Shown: positions 24,764 to 33,881 of the stretch, one piece after another
Numbering within the stretch: position 1 is the first letter of the stretch
Layout: each line of letters opens with the position of its first letter
Position numbers and translations under genes: made by a program
NCBI RefSeq assembly: GCF_017875955.1
Contig: NZ_JAGINK010000001.1
Coordinates: forward strand, 4,060,501 to 4,124,500
Origin: Pseudomonas sp. BP8
Lineage (GTDB): Bacteria; Pseudomonadota; Gammaproteobacteria; Pseudomonadales; Pseudomonadaceae
DNA: 64,000 nt
Direction of reading: 5' to 3'
Notes under the pieces: generated by a model
What the model saw: only the letters and a program-made list of their open reading frames with translations
What the model was told of the DNA's origin: nothing
Databases searched by the model: none

Positions 24764-24791
24764 GTAAGAAGTTTCTGCCTAGACATCATAC
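24764..24791. promoter_or_regulatory. NikR operator between nikR and nikA
   Basis: GTAAGA at 24764-24769 and TCATAC at 24786-24791 are separated by exactly 16 bp, matching the E. coli NikR site GTATGA-N16-TCATAC with a single mismatch. It lies 14 bp upstream of nikR and 46 bp before nikA, so one site can control both directions. Confidence 0.75.
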
Positions 24792-24836
24792 CCACCCCTC
24801 TCTAGGCTACGGCCTCCGTGAAGTGGGGGACGCAGT

Positions 24837-26411
24837 GTGAAGCAGCAGCCAGACAAACGAAAGCCCGCCCTCTGGGGCCTATGCCTGCTGGCCGCCAGCT
24901 TGTGCACGCACGCCGCCAGCGAGACCGGGCCAAGCCCGACGCTGGTCTATTCGTGGCCGGTCAACGCCGGCCCGCTCGACCCACGCGGCTATGCGCCGAA
25001 CCAGATGTACGCCCAGGCCATGGTCTATGAACCGCTGGTGCGCTACAGCGCAGACGGATCACTGCAGCCTTGGCTGGCCACCGCGTGGCAGATCTCCGAC
25101 GATGGCAAGAGCTACACCTTCACCCTGCGCGATGGCGTGCGCTTCAGCGATGGCACGCCGTTCGACGCGCTGGCCGCCAAGGCCAACCTCGATGCAGTCC
25201 TGGCCAACAGCCAGCGCCACCGCTGGATGGAGCTGGTGACCACCCTCGACCACGTTGAAGCGCCCGACCGGCTGACCCTGCGCCTGGTGCTCAAGCATCC
25301 GTATTACCCGACGTTGATGGAGCTGGCCCAGGTCCGCCCGTTGCGCTTTGCCTCGCCCCTGGCAAAACCCGGACAACCCGCCGGCACCGGCCCGTGGATG
25401 CGCGTCGAGAGCCGCCTCGGCGAGTTTGATCGCTTCGCCCGCAACCCTGACTATTGGGGGCCGAAACCCGCCTACGGCGAAGTCCTGGTCAAGGTCATCC
25501 CCGACCCCAACAGCCGCGCGCTAGCCCTGCAAGCTGGCGAACTGGAGCTGATCCAGGGCGCCGCTGGCGAGATCACCGCTGGCACCTTCGTGCGCCTGCG
25601 CGAGCACGGTTTCGCCACTGCGCTGTCTGCCCCGCTGGCCACCCGCACCCTGGCAATGAACACCGGCCGTGGCCCGACCCGCGAGCTGGCGGTACGCCAG
25701 GCCATCAACCACGCGCTGGATAAACAGGCGATCATCGACAAGATCCTCTACGGCCTGGAGCCCCGTGCCGACACCCTGTTCGCGCCCAACATGCCCTACG
25801 CCGACCTCGGCCTGAAGCCCTACGCCTACGACCCTGCCCTCGCCGCCGACGAACTGGACCGCGCTGGCTGGACGCTCGCCGCGGGCGCTTCGGTGCGCAG
25901 CAAAAACAGCGAGCCGCTGTCGATCGAACTGGTGTTCCTCGGCACCAGCGCCTTGCAGAAGAGCCTCGCCGAAGTGTTCCAAGGCGAGCTGGCCAAGCTC
26001 GGTATCAAGATCGAGCTACGCGCCGTCGAGGATGGCGCGCTGGTGCGACGCCAGCGCGACGGTGACTTCGGCATGATCTTCGCCGACACCTGGGGCGCGC
26101 CCTACGACCCGCACTCGTTCGTCAGCTCCATGCGCTATGCCGGCCACGCCGACTACATGGCGCAACGCGGCCTGGCCATCAAGGACGAGCTGGACCAGCG
26201 CATCGCCCAGGTATTGGCCAGTACCGACGAACAACAACGTGCCGCGCAGTACCGCTTCATCCTCACAACCTTGCACGAACAAGCTGTCTACCTGCCGATT
26301 TCGTACCTCACGGCGATCAGCGTGCGCCGCAATACCGTGGGCAACGTGAAGTTCGGCAGCACCTTGTTCGACGTGCCGTTCGAAACCATGACACCGACCC
26401 GGGAGCACTGA
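24837..26411 (+). CDS. nikA: Nickel ABC transporter substrate-binding protein
   Basis: 524 aa starting at a GTG. Residues 1-27 form a signal peptide (LCLLAASLCTHAA). The solute-binding (SBP_bac_5) domain follows with NikA-type stretches VYSWPVNAGPLDPRGYAPNQMYAQ and FADTWGAPYDPHSF. It binds nickel, probably as a chelate, in the periplasm and delivers it to NikBC. It leads the nikABCDE operon, with nikB starting 3 bp after its stop. Peptide-type SBPs look similar, but the operon with nikR supports nickel. Confidence 0.95.
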   Translation: MKQQPDKRKPALWGLCLLAASLCTHAASETGPSPTLVYSWPVNAGPLDPRGYAPNQMYAQAMVYEPLVRYSADGSLQPWLATAWQISDDGKSYTFTLRDGVRFSDGTPFDALAAKANLDAVLANSQRHRWMELVTTLDHVEAPDRLTLRLVLKHPYYPTLMELAQVRPLRFASPLAKPGQPAGTGPWMRVESRLGEFDRFARNPDYWGPKPAYGEVLVKVIPDPNSRALALQAGELELIQGAAGEITAGTFVRLREHGFATALSAPLATRTLAMNTGRGPTRELAVRQAINHALDKQAIIDKILYGLEPRADTLFAPNMPYADLGLKPYAYDPALAADELDRAGWTLAAGASVRSKNSEPLSIELVFLGTSALQKSLAEVFQGELAKLGIKIELRAVEDGALVRRQRDGDFGMIFADTWGAPYDPHSFVSSMRYAGHADYMAQRGLAIKDELDQRIAQVLASTDEQQRAAQYRFILTTLHEQAVYLPISYLTAISVRRNTVGNVKFGSTLFDVPFETMTPTREH

Positions 26412-26414
26412 CCG

Positions 26415-27356
26415 ATGCTGCGCTATATCCTTCTGCGCCTGCTGTTACTGGTGCCGGTGATGCTGGCGGTGTCGCTGCTGGTATTCGTGCTGCTGCACCT
26501 GGGCAGCACCGACCCGGCACTGGACTACCTGCGCCTGTCGCATATCCCGCCGACAGACACTGCCATCGCCGAAGTCCGCCAGGCGCTGGGCCTCGATCGC
26601 CCGCTGTACGTGCAGTACTGGAGCTGGCTGTGCAATGCCCTGCAGCTGGATTTTGGTATCTCTTACCTGACCGGTCGGCCGGTGCTCGACGACCTGCTGT
26701 ACTACCTGCCCGCGACCCTGCAACTGGGTGGCCTGGCCCTCGCCTGCACCCTGTTGCTGTCAATTCCGCTGGGGCTGATCGCCGCCCGCTGGCAGGGCCG
26801 CTGGCCCGATCATGCGGTGCGCGCAGTGACGTTTCTTGGCGTATCCATGCCCAATTTCTGGCTGGCATTTGTGCTGATCGCGCTGTTCTCGCTGTGGCTC
26901 GGCTGGCTGCCTCCGCTTGGCCGTGGCAGCGCCGGGCACCTGGTCATGCCAGTGCTGGCGATCGCCCTGATGTCGATGTCGATCAATGCCCGGCTGCTGC
27001 GTGCCAGCCTGCTCGAAGCCAGCGGCCAGCGCCATGTCACCTACGCCCGGGCCCGTGGCCTGCCGGAGCGGCGCGTCTGGCGCGGGCATATCCTGCGCAA
27101 TGCCTGGCTGCCGCTGGTAACCGCTACCGGCATGCACATTGGCGAGCTGATCGGCGGCGCGCTGGTGATCGAGACCATCTTTGCCTGGCCGGGTGTCGGC
27201 CGTTTTGCAGTGTCGGCGGTTCTCAATCGTGACTTCCCGGTAATGCAGTGCTTCACCTTGCTGCTGACCGGCTTGCTCATGCTGTGCAACCTGGTGGTGG
27301 ACGTTTGCTATGCCTGGCTCGACCCACGCAGCCGTCTGCAGGGGGTCAGTGCATGA
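26415..27356 (+). CDS. nikB: Nickel ABC transporter permease NikB
   Basis: 313 aa with six membrane helices, starting MLRYILLRLLLLVPVMLAVSLLVFVLLHL, the usual DppB/NikB N-terminus. The EAA loop that contacts the ATPase is around SLLEASGQRHVTYARARGLPE. The stop overlaps the ATG of nikC (ATGA). Confidence 0.95.
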   Translation: MLRYILLRLLLLVPVMLAVSLLVFVLLHLGSTDPALDYLRLSHIPPTDTAIAEVRQALGLDRPLYVQYWSWLCNALQLDFGISYLTGRPVLDDLLYYLPATLQLGGLALACTLLLSIPLGLIAARWQGRWPDHAVRAVTFLGVSMPNFWLAFVLIALFSLWLGWLPPLGRGSAGHLVMPVLAIALMSMSINARLLRASLLEASGQRHVTYARARGLPERRVWRGHILRNAWLPLVTATGMHIGELIGGALVIETIFAWPGVGRFAVSAVLNRDFPVMQCFTLLLTGLLMLCNLVVDVCYAWLDPRSRLQGVSA

Positions 27357-28198
27357 GTGTGGTAGCCCTCCTTCGCCAGACCCCACTGAAAGGCAACTAC
27401 AGCCTGCTGCTGGGCAGCGTCCTGGTCGGCCTGCTGGTGCTCCTGGCGCTATTCGGCCAGTGGCTGGCCCCGCACGATCCGGACCTGGTCGATCTCGGCC
27501 AGCGCCTCCTCGCGCCCAACGCCAGCCATTGGCTGGGCACCGATCACCTGGGCCGTGATCTGCTCTCGCGGCTGATCGTCGGGACCCGGCTGTCGCTGGG
27601 CAGCGTGATGCTGACGCTGGCCCTGGTGCTGGCCCTGGGGCTGCTCATCGGGGGGGTGGCGGGCTTCGTCGGCGGCAAGCTCGACCTGCTGCTGATGCGT
27701 CTGTGCGACATGTTCATGACCTTCCCGACCCTGGTCCTGGCGTTTTTCTTCGTCACCCTGCTGGGCACTGGCCTGAGCAATGTGATACTGGCCATCGCCC
27801 TCTCCCACTGGGCCTGGTACGCGCGCATGGTGCGTGGTCTGGTCATCGCCCAGCGCGGCCGCGAGTACCTGCTGGCCTCGCGCCTGGCCGGCGCCTCGCG
27901 CTGGAGCCGCCTGCGCCAGCATGTACTGCCGAACATCGCCGGGCCGTTGCTGGTGTTGGCCACCATGGACATCGGCCACATGATGCTGCACGTCTCCGGG
28001 CTGTCGTTCCTGGGCCTTGGGGTGACTCCGCCGACCGCCGAATGGGGGGTAATGATCAACGATGCCAAGGAGTTCATCTGGACCCATCCGCAGCTATTGC
28101 TGCTGCCGGGGCTGATGATCTTTTTCTCGGTGATGGCCTTCAACTTGCTTGGCGACGCCTTGCGCGACCGCCTCGACCCGACCCAGGAGACGCGCTAA
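27353..28198 (+). CDS. nikC: Nickel ABC transporter permease NikC
   Basis: 281 aa from the ATG overlapping the nikB stop. The DppC-type N-terminus (LGSVLVGLLVLLALFGQWLAPHDPD) and the HWLGTDHLGRDLLSRLI signature are present, as is the EAA loop (REYLLASRLAGASRWSRLRQHVLPN). It pairs with NikB to form the inner-membrane channel. nikD follows without a gap. Confidence 0.95.
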   Translation: MSVVALLRQTPLKGNYSLLLGSVLVGLLVLLALFGQWLAPHDPDLVDLGQRLLAPNASHWLGTDHLGRDLLSRLIVGTRLSLGSVMLTLALVLALGLLIGGVAGFVGGKLDLLLMRLCDMFMTFPTLVLAFFFVTLLGTGLSNVILAIALSHWAWYARMVRGLVIAQRGREYLLASRLAGASRWSRLRQHVLPNIAGPLLVLATMDIGHMMLHVSGLSFLGLGVTPPTAEWGVMINDAKEFIWTHPQLLLLPGLMIFFSVMAFNLLGDALRDRLDPTQETR

Positions 28199-28969
28199 GT
28201 GGCTGCTTCATGCTTGGAAATCCGCGGCCTGCAGATCAACGGGCGAGCAGGCCCGTTGGTGCGTGGGGTAGACCTGCAACTACGCCGTGGCGAAGTCTGC
28301 GCATTGGTCGGCAGCAGCGGCTCAGGCAAGTCGCTCAGTTGCCTGGGCATGCTTGATCTGCTGCCGCAGGGGCTGCTGCGCACGGCCGGTGAACTGACCC
28401 TGGATGGCCAGTTGATCGACCCGGCGCAGGTTCGCGGTGGCCTGGCCAGTCTGGTCCTGCAGAACCCGCGCAGCGCCTTCAACCCAGTGCGCAGCATGGC
28501 CAGCCATGGCCTGGAGACGTTGAAACTGCGCGGCATCAGCGGCGCCGCCGCTCGCCAGCGGATGGAAGACTGCCTGGACGCGGTCGGCCTCGGCGACCGC
28601 CAGCGGGTGCTCGAATCGTTCGCCTTCCAGCTCAGTGGCGGCATGCTGCAGCGCATGATGATTGCCCTGGCCCTGATGGCCGAGAGCCCGTTTCTGCTGG
28701 CGGATGAACCGACCAGTGACCTCGACGCCCTGAGCCAAGCGCGTTTTCTCGACCTGCTGATGACATTGGTCGACCGGCATGGGCTGGGCGTGCTGTTGGT
28801 CACCCACGACATGGGCGTGGTGGCCCGTTGCGCCGAGCAGGTAGTAGTAATGGAGGCCGGTTGTATTGTCGAACGCCAGCGCGCCGAGGCGCTGTTCGAC
28901 AATCCCCTGAGCAGCAGCGCGCAGACCTTGCTCGAAGCCCATCGAATACTGACCGGGAGTCACCCATGA
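28199..28969 (+). CDS. nikD: Nickel ABC transporter ATP-binding protein NikD
   Basis: 256 aa starting at the GTG immediately after the nikC stop. Walker A GSSGSGKS (about 39-46), signature LSGGMLQR and Walker B FLLADEPTSDLD are intact, and a switch His is in LLVTHDMGVV. One of the two ATPases that power NikBC. The stop overlaps the ATG of nikE. Confidence 0.95.
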   Translation: MAASCLEIRGLQINGRAGPLVRGVDLQLRRGEVCALVGSSGSGKSLSCLGMLDLLPQGLLRTAGELTLDGQLIDPAQVRGGLASLVLQNPRSAFNPVRSMASHGLETLKLRGISGAAARQRMEDCLDAVGLGDRQRVLESFAFQLSGGMLQRMMIALALMAESPFLLADEPTSDLDALSQARFLDLLMTLVDRHGLGVLLVTHDMGVVARCAEQVVVMEAGCIVERQRAEALFDNPLSSSAQTLLEAHRILTGSHP

Positions 28970-29778
28970 GCCTGCTTCAGGTGCACCATCTCGACCACGG
29001 CTATCGCACCGGTGGCCTCCTGCGCAGGCGCGGCTGGCTACCAGTGCTTGATGGCATCGACCTGCAACTGATGGCGGGCGAGTCAATCGGCCTGCTGGGC
29101 AGCAGCGGCAGCGGCAAGAGCACCCTCGCCAGGCTGCTGCTTGGCCTGGAGCGACCGACCCGGGGTCAGGTGTGCTTTGCCGGCAAGGATGTCAGCCAGT
29201 TACGCGGCGAGCCGGCGCGGGACTTTCAGCGTGCCGTGCAGCTGGTGTTCCAGGATGCGCCCAGCGCGTTCAACCCGCAGCGCACGATCGGCTGGAGCAT
29301 CGCCGAGCCGCTGCGTCACCTGAGCGACATGAACCCGGCGGCGCGCCGTGATCGGGTGCTGCAATTGCTCGAACAGATGGGTTTGCGCGCCGAGCACGCC
29401 GAGCGTCTGCCGCAACAGCTGAGTGGCGGCCAGTTGCAACGCGCCAATATTGCTCGGGCGCTAGCGATCTCGCCGCAGTTGGTGGTGCTCGACGAAGCTT
29501 TGTCCAATCTGGATCGGGTGCTGCAGTTGCAGCTGTTGCAACGGCTGGATGCGTTACGCCGAGAGAGCGGTACCGCGTTTGTGCTGATCAGCCATGACCT
29601 GAGCCTGGTGAGTTATTTTTGCCAGCGTGTGGTGGTGTTGGACGCAGGCAAGATCGTCGAGGACCGGGTGGTCGATGAGGGGTTGGTGTTCGAGCATCAG
29701 GTAGGCAAGGATCTGCAAGCGGCGGTGTTGCCGGGCAGGCCTGCGCCAAAGCCTTTGCGTCGCCCACAGCCTGTGTGA
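28966..29778 (+). CDS. nikE: Nickel ABC transporter ATP-binding protein NikE
   Basis: 270 aa from the ATG at 28966. Walker A GSSGSGKST, signature LSGGQLQRANIARAL, Walker B LVVLDEALSNLD and switch His in ISHDLS are present. The Ala in DEALS instead of the common DEPTS is usual in this subfamily. Last gene of the operon. Confidence 0.95.
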   Translation: MSLLQVHHLDHGYRTGGLLRRRGWLPVLDGIDLQLMAGESIGLLGSSGSGKSTLARLLLGLERPTRGQVCFAGKDVSQLRGEPARDFQRAVQLVFQDAPSAFNPQRTIGWSIAEPLRHLSDMNPAARRDRVLQLLEQMGLRAEHAERLPQQLSGGQLQRANIARALAISPQLVVLDEALSNLDRVLQLQLLQRLDALRRESGTAFVLISHDLSLVSYFCQRVVVLDAGKIVEDRVVDEGLVFEHQVGKDLQAAVLPGRPAPKPLRRPQPV

Positions 29779-29938
29779 TTGCCCCTACCGGTGAACTCAT
29801 TAAGAAAATTCCCACAGCGGTAACAGAATCGCCCTACTTGCTCCTGCCACCCTGCGAAAACATGATCGCCACTGGATGACATTTCGGCCGCCAGCCCGCT
29901 GTGGTCTGGCAGCTACCTGTTGCAGAGGAGGCATCGCC

Positions 29939-30277
29939 ATGTTTTCCCAGTATCAATGCACCACCGAGCTGCGCCACACCTTGCGCCAACTGCTGGCCCA
30001 CGATATATGCAACCCCGACGACGACCCGCACCTGTCCGGGGTGCTGTTCTTCTGCGCCACCGACGAACACACACGCCAGCTGATCGAACGCATCGAACTG
30101 CTGGCCAGCGAAGCCTTCTTCGACTCCACTGGCCGGGCCATTCGCAATCATATGCGTGCCGCAGCGGTGGATGGCGTGCAGATCAAGATCAAGCGCAAGG
30201 TGCCGGATGACGAGACGGTGATTCGCATCGCGGTGCCCGACAAGGGTTACATCACCGTGAGTACGGTAAGGCTCTGA
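29939..30277 (+). CDS. Small protein of unknown function
   Basis: 112 aa from the ATG at 29939, preceded by GAGGAG. The sequence begins MFSQYQCTTELRHTLRQLLAHD and ends VIRIAVPDKGYITVSTVRL; no membrane segment, metal motif or known domain is recognised. It looks like a mixed alpha/beta cytoplasmic protein. Not obviously linked to the nickel operon, whose stop is 160 bp upstream. Codon usage resembles the surrounding genes. Confidence 0.65.
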   Translation: MFSQYQCTTELRHTLRQLLAHDICNPDDDPHLSGVLFFCATDEHTRQLIERIELLASEAFFDSTGRAIRNHMRAAAVDGVQIKIKRKVPDDETVIRIAVPDKGYITVSTVRL

Positions 30278-30446
30278 GGGGTCCACCAGGGGATCGCCTG
30301 GAACGCTGACTTTTGCTTTTCAGTCAAAGCACACATGCGTCAACGGGGCTGTATCACCTTAGCCCCCGCCCGCCATACTGATCCCCTTCCCTCGCCGGCC
30401 TGGGATTGATACCGGCAGGACCGGCCGCTGACCCAATGCCTGTCAG

Positions 30447-30905
30447 TTAGGACTTCGTCGCCTGCTGCCACTCTTGGTAAAGATGCGCCTCGCCGGCGGG
30501 TTTCAGCGAGCGCAGCGGCAGGCTCTGCTGCTGGGGCGGCCGAGCCATCTGCGCATACACTTCGGCAGTCGACAGGCCAAAGGGCTCGCCTTCGCTGTTG
30601 TCGTAGGCAAACCACGCTCGCTTGATGCCGCACAGGTGCATTGCAGCCAGGCACATCGGGCACGGATGGCCGCTGGCGAAGATTTCAGCACCGTCCAGGC
30701 GTGCCTGACCGAGCGCTTGCGCGGCCTTGCGGATGGCCTGCATTTCAGCGTGGCTGGTCGGGTCCTGGGTGCTGTGGATCTCGTTGACGGCGCGCGCCAG
30801 GACCTGCCCCTGGTACACCAGTACGGCGCCAAACGGCCGGCCGCCGGCGTGGATATTGGCGCGGGCCAGGTCGAGGGCTTCGCGCATGAACTGTTCGTTG
30901 GACAT
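30447..30905 (-). CDS. Nucleoside/base deaminase (CDA fold)
   Basis: 152 aa from the ATG at 30905. The zinc site of cytidine/deoxycytidylate deaminase-fold enzymes is complete: HAEM (His ligand and catalytic Glu, about residue 52) and PCPMC (two Cys ligands, about 82-86). The length and the C-terminal PLRSLKPAGEAHLYQEW fit guanine deaminase or nucleoside deaminase types rather than TadA. It would act on a free purine or pyrimidine base in the cytoplasm. Substrate uncertain. Confidence 0.9.
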   Translation of the reverse strand: MSNEQFMREALDLARANIHAGGRPFGAVLVYQGQVLARAVNEIHSTQDPTSHAEMQAIRKAAQALGQARLDGAEIFASGHPCPMCLAAMHLCGIKRAWFAYDNSEGEPFGLSTAEVYAQMARPPQQQSLPLRSLKPAGEAHLYQEWQQATKS

Positions 30906-31162
30906 TGATCGGTACTCCTGATGCTGAAACCGCATTATCCCGGCTACGGCGCCCGAGCTGAAATGAAGAGATTGGATGCCGTGCAGTGGCCGCCTGAATG
31001 GCACCATTGGTCTCCTGGCAATGCGCGGAATTGGCAGGAGGCCAATGGTGTCGGCCTGACACGCAGCGGCGAAAAATCGCACAGCACGCGCTGAGCACAC
31101 GGGCGGTAGGGGTGAAAAATCATACTTAGCATTGCAGCCCCATCCAACAAGGGTCTACCCCA

Positions 31163-32689
31163 ATGCCAACGTTACGCCCCCTGCACCTGGCCACCCTACT
31201 CTGCGCCGTCTTGCTCGCCAGCAACAGCCTGCAGGCCGCGTCGCTGACCCGCGCCAATGGCGCGCCGGTCGGCGATGACCAGAACGCCCAAACCGCCGGT
31301 GCCAACGGCCCGGTAATGTTGCAGGACGTGCACCTGATCCAGAAGCTGCAGCGGTTTGACCGCGAGCGTATTCCCGAGCGAGTGGTGCACGCCCGTGGTA
31401 CCGGCGCCCATGGCGAATTCATCGCCTTTGAAGACCTTTCTGCACTGACCCGCGCGCCGCTATTTACCCCAGGTGAGCGCACCCCGGTGTTTGTGCGTTT
31501 TTCCTCGGTAGTACACGGTCTGCACTCGCCAGAAACCCTGCGCGACCCGCGCGGTTTCGCCACCCGTTTCTATACCAGCACGGGTAATTGGGACTTGGTG
31601 GGCAACAACTTCCCGACCTTCTTCATTCGCGATGCAATCAAGTTCCCCGACATGGTCCATGCCTTCAAGCCCGATCCACGCAACAATCTTGGCAATGACG
31701 CACGCCGTTTCGACCTGTTCTCGCACATGCCCGAGGCTACCCGCACCCTGACCCTGCTGTACTCCAACGAAGGCACACCGAAAAGCTACCGACATATGGA
31801 CGGCAATAGTGTGCACGCCTACAAATTCGTCAACGCCCAGGATGAGGCAACTTATGTGAAGTTTCGCTGGAAGACCCTGCAAGGCCGCGAGAACCTCGAC
31901 CCTAAGGCGGTCGAGAAAATCCAGGCCAAGGACTTCAACCACATGACTGCGGACCTGGTCAGCGCCATCGACCGTGGCGAACATCCGAAGTGGGACCTGT
32001 ATATCCAGACCCTACGTCCCGAGCAGCTTGGCGATTTCGACTTCGACCCGCTAGACCCGACCAAGATCTGGCCTGATGTCCCCGAACGTCGGATTGGCCA
32101 GATGACCCTCAACCGCAACGTCGGCAACTTCTTCCAAGAGACCGAGCAGGTCGCCCTGGCGCCGTCGAACCTGATAGCAGGGATCGAGCCGTCGGAAGAT
32201 CGCCTGCTGCAGGGTCGCTTGTTCTCCTATGCCGACACCCAGATGTACCGCGTAGGGGCCAACGGCGCGAGCTTGCCGATTAATCAGCCGCGGGCAGCCG
32301 TCAACAATGGCTTGCAGGATGGCGCGGCCAATTCTGGCCGTACCCAAGGAATGGTCAACTATCAGCCAAGCCGTTTGCATCCCCTGAGCACCTCGCCTGA
32401 ATCGCGATCCAGCACCTTGCCTCTGACCGGCAGCACCCAGCAACACGCCATCGCCCGTAGCCAGAACTTCAAACAGGCGGGCGAGTTGTACCGCGCGTAC
32501 TCGAGCAAAGACCGCCGCGACCTGATCAACAGCTTCGGCCAGTCGCTGACAGCGGCCGATGATGACAGCAAGCACATCATCCTGTCGTTCCTGTACAAGG
32601 CCGATGCCGACTATGGCGCGGGCGTGGCCAAGGTCGCCAACGCAGACCTGCAAAGGGTCAAGGCTCTGGCGGCGACACTGCAAGACTGA
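31163..32689 (+). CDS. katB: Periplasmic monofunctional catalase (KatB type)
   Basis: 508 aa. A signal peptide covers about 1-26 (LATLLCAVLLASNSLQAA), as in P. aeruginosa KatB. The catalytic His76 is in ERVVHARGTGAHGEF, the catalytic Asn is in the VGNNFPTFFIRD stretch (148-149), and the proximal haem Tyr357 is in RLFSYADTQMYR. It converts H2O2 to water and oxygen, here probably in the periplasm. Stand-alone gene. No ankyrin (AnkB) gene follows, unlike P. aeruginosa katB. Confidence 0.92.
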   Translation: MPTLRPLHLATLLCAVLLASNSLQAASLTRANGAPVGDDQNAQTAGANGPVMLQDVHLIQKLQRFDRERIPERVVHARGTGAHGEFIAFEDLSALTRAPLFTPGERTPVFVRFSSVVHGLHSPETLRDPRGFATRFYTSTGNWDLVGNNFPTFFIRDAIKFPDMVHAFKPDPRNNLGNDARRFDLFSHMPEATRTLTLLYSNEGTPKSYRHMDGNSVHAYKFVNAQDEATYVKFRWKTLQGRENLDPKAVEKIQAKDFNHMTADLVSAIDRGEHPKWDLYIQTLRPEQLGDFDFDPLDPTKIWPDVPERRIGQMTLNRNVGNFFQETEQVALAPSNLIAGIEPSEDRLLQGRLFSYADTQMYRVGANGASLPINQPRAAVNNGLQDGAANSGRTQGMVNYQPSRLHPLSTSPESRSSTLPLTGSTQQHAIARSQNFKQAGELYRAYSSKDRRDLINSFGQSLTAADDDSKHIILSFLYKADADYGAGVAKVANADLQRVKALAATLQD

Positions 32690-32696
32690 GTCAAGC

Positions 32697-32730
32697 TTAC
32701 CGCTCGCGGCTAATCAGGTGCGAGCGGTAA
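32697..32730. terminator. Bidirectional terminator between katB and araC-type gene
   Basis: TTACCGCTCG and CGAGCGGTAA form a perfect 10-bp stem. It includes the stop codon of the convergent AraC gene and begins 7 bp after the katB stop. Confidence 0.5.
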
Positions 32731-33713
32731 CTCCCCGGGCTCTGCCCCGTCCACTTCTTGAACGCGCGGTGAAACGCGCTGGGCTCCTGAAAGCCAGTCT
32801 GCTCGGCAATTTCGGCAATACTCAAACTGCCTTCACGCAGGCGCTCGAAGGCCATGGCCCGGCGCACCTCGTCCTTGATCTGCTGATACGAGCGCCCTTC
32901 GCGCTCCAACTGGCGACGGAAACTACTGGCACTGCGGCCCAACAACACCGCCAAGGCAGTCAACGTCGGCCACTGCCCGTAGCGGCGCGTGCGCAAGTGC
33001 CGATAGACCTCGGCCACCAAGCCATTCTGGTTGCGAAAACGGATCACCAGGCCTTGCGGTGCGGTACGCAAGAAACTCTTCAGTGCGGGCAAGTCCTGCA
33101 CCACCGGCAGGCGCAGGTAGGCGCTGTCGAACTCTACTTCGGTACGCCCGCTGCCCACGCGCAGGTCCGCGCCCCACAACAGCGTGTCATCTTCCTGAGC
33201 CGGGCGCGGCACGGCCAGTTCGGTGCGGTCGATGACGATGCGCCGACCGGCCAGCCAGCACAGCAAGCCGACAACCAGCACCAAGTAAGTTTCCTCGGCA
33301 TAGGCCCGAGTCAATGGGTCTTCGATCGAGGACTGCACGCTGATCACCGCACGCCCACCGCGCACGCTCACGCTGCCGCGCAAATCGCGCAAAAACAGGC
33401 CGAAGTTGCCCAGGCACTGCCGCAAGGCCTTTTCCAGATTTGGCTCCTGGATCAGCCCTCGGCAAATCAGGGCAAAGCTGCCCAGCGGCATGCCATGTCG
33501 GTCGAGGCAAAAGAACTCATCGTCGAGCGCATGGATCAGCACCAGCCAAAGCTGCGCAAAGGCCTTGGCCGGCACGCGCGCCTCGGCCTGCTCGAGCACA
33601 GCCGGGTCAATGCCGACGGCACGTAAATGCTCATCGCGCAGCTGCGGCCGTTCGCGCAGGGCGTGCAACATGGCGTTGAGAAAGTACACCGCGACCGAAT
33701 CGCTATCGCGCAT
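32697..33713 (-). CDS. AraC family regulator (OruR/ArabinoseBD type)
   Basis: About 338 aa from the ATG at 33713; a TTG at 33761 would add 16 residues. The N-terminal two-thirds match the OruR-type sensor (HALDDEFFCLDRHGMPLGSFALICRG). Residues about 230-335 hold the HTH domain with the signature IAEQTGFQEPSAFHRAFKKWTGQSPGSYR. It is divergent from the thiolase gene, with about 170 bp between, which suggests it controls the bktB-hbd pair. This is inference from position. Confidence 0.88.
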   Translation of the reverse strand: MRDSDSVAVYFLNAMLHALRERPQLRDEHLRAVGIDPAVLEQAEARVPAKAFAQLWLVLIHALDDEFFCLDRHGMPLGSFALICRGLIQEPNLEKALRQCLGNFGLFLRDLRGSVSVRGGRAVISVQSSIEDPLTRAYAEETYLVLVVGLLCWLAGRRIVIDRTELAVPRPAQEDDTLLWGADLRVGSGRTEVEFDSAYLRLPVVQDLPALKSFLRTAPQGLVIRFRNQNGLVAEVYRHLRTRRYGQWPTLTALAVLLGRSASSFRRQLEREGRSYQQIKDEVRRAMAFERLREGSLSIAEIAEQTGFQEPSAFHRAFKKWTGQSPGSYRSHLISRER

Positions 33714-33881
33714 GGCAGGGGTTCGCTGTCTGGGTTGAGTGGCAAAAAATGCCAGGTTCAATGAGCAGATCCGACATAGGCCGGGCCGCAGGCTTTGCCT
33801 AGACTCGTGTCAATCGGAGACGGCCGCCATTCTCGCAGAGCCAGGCCTCATCCCGCCATGTTTTCGCAATCGGAGCCCCAC

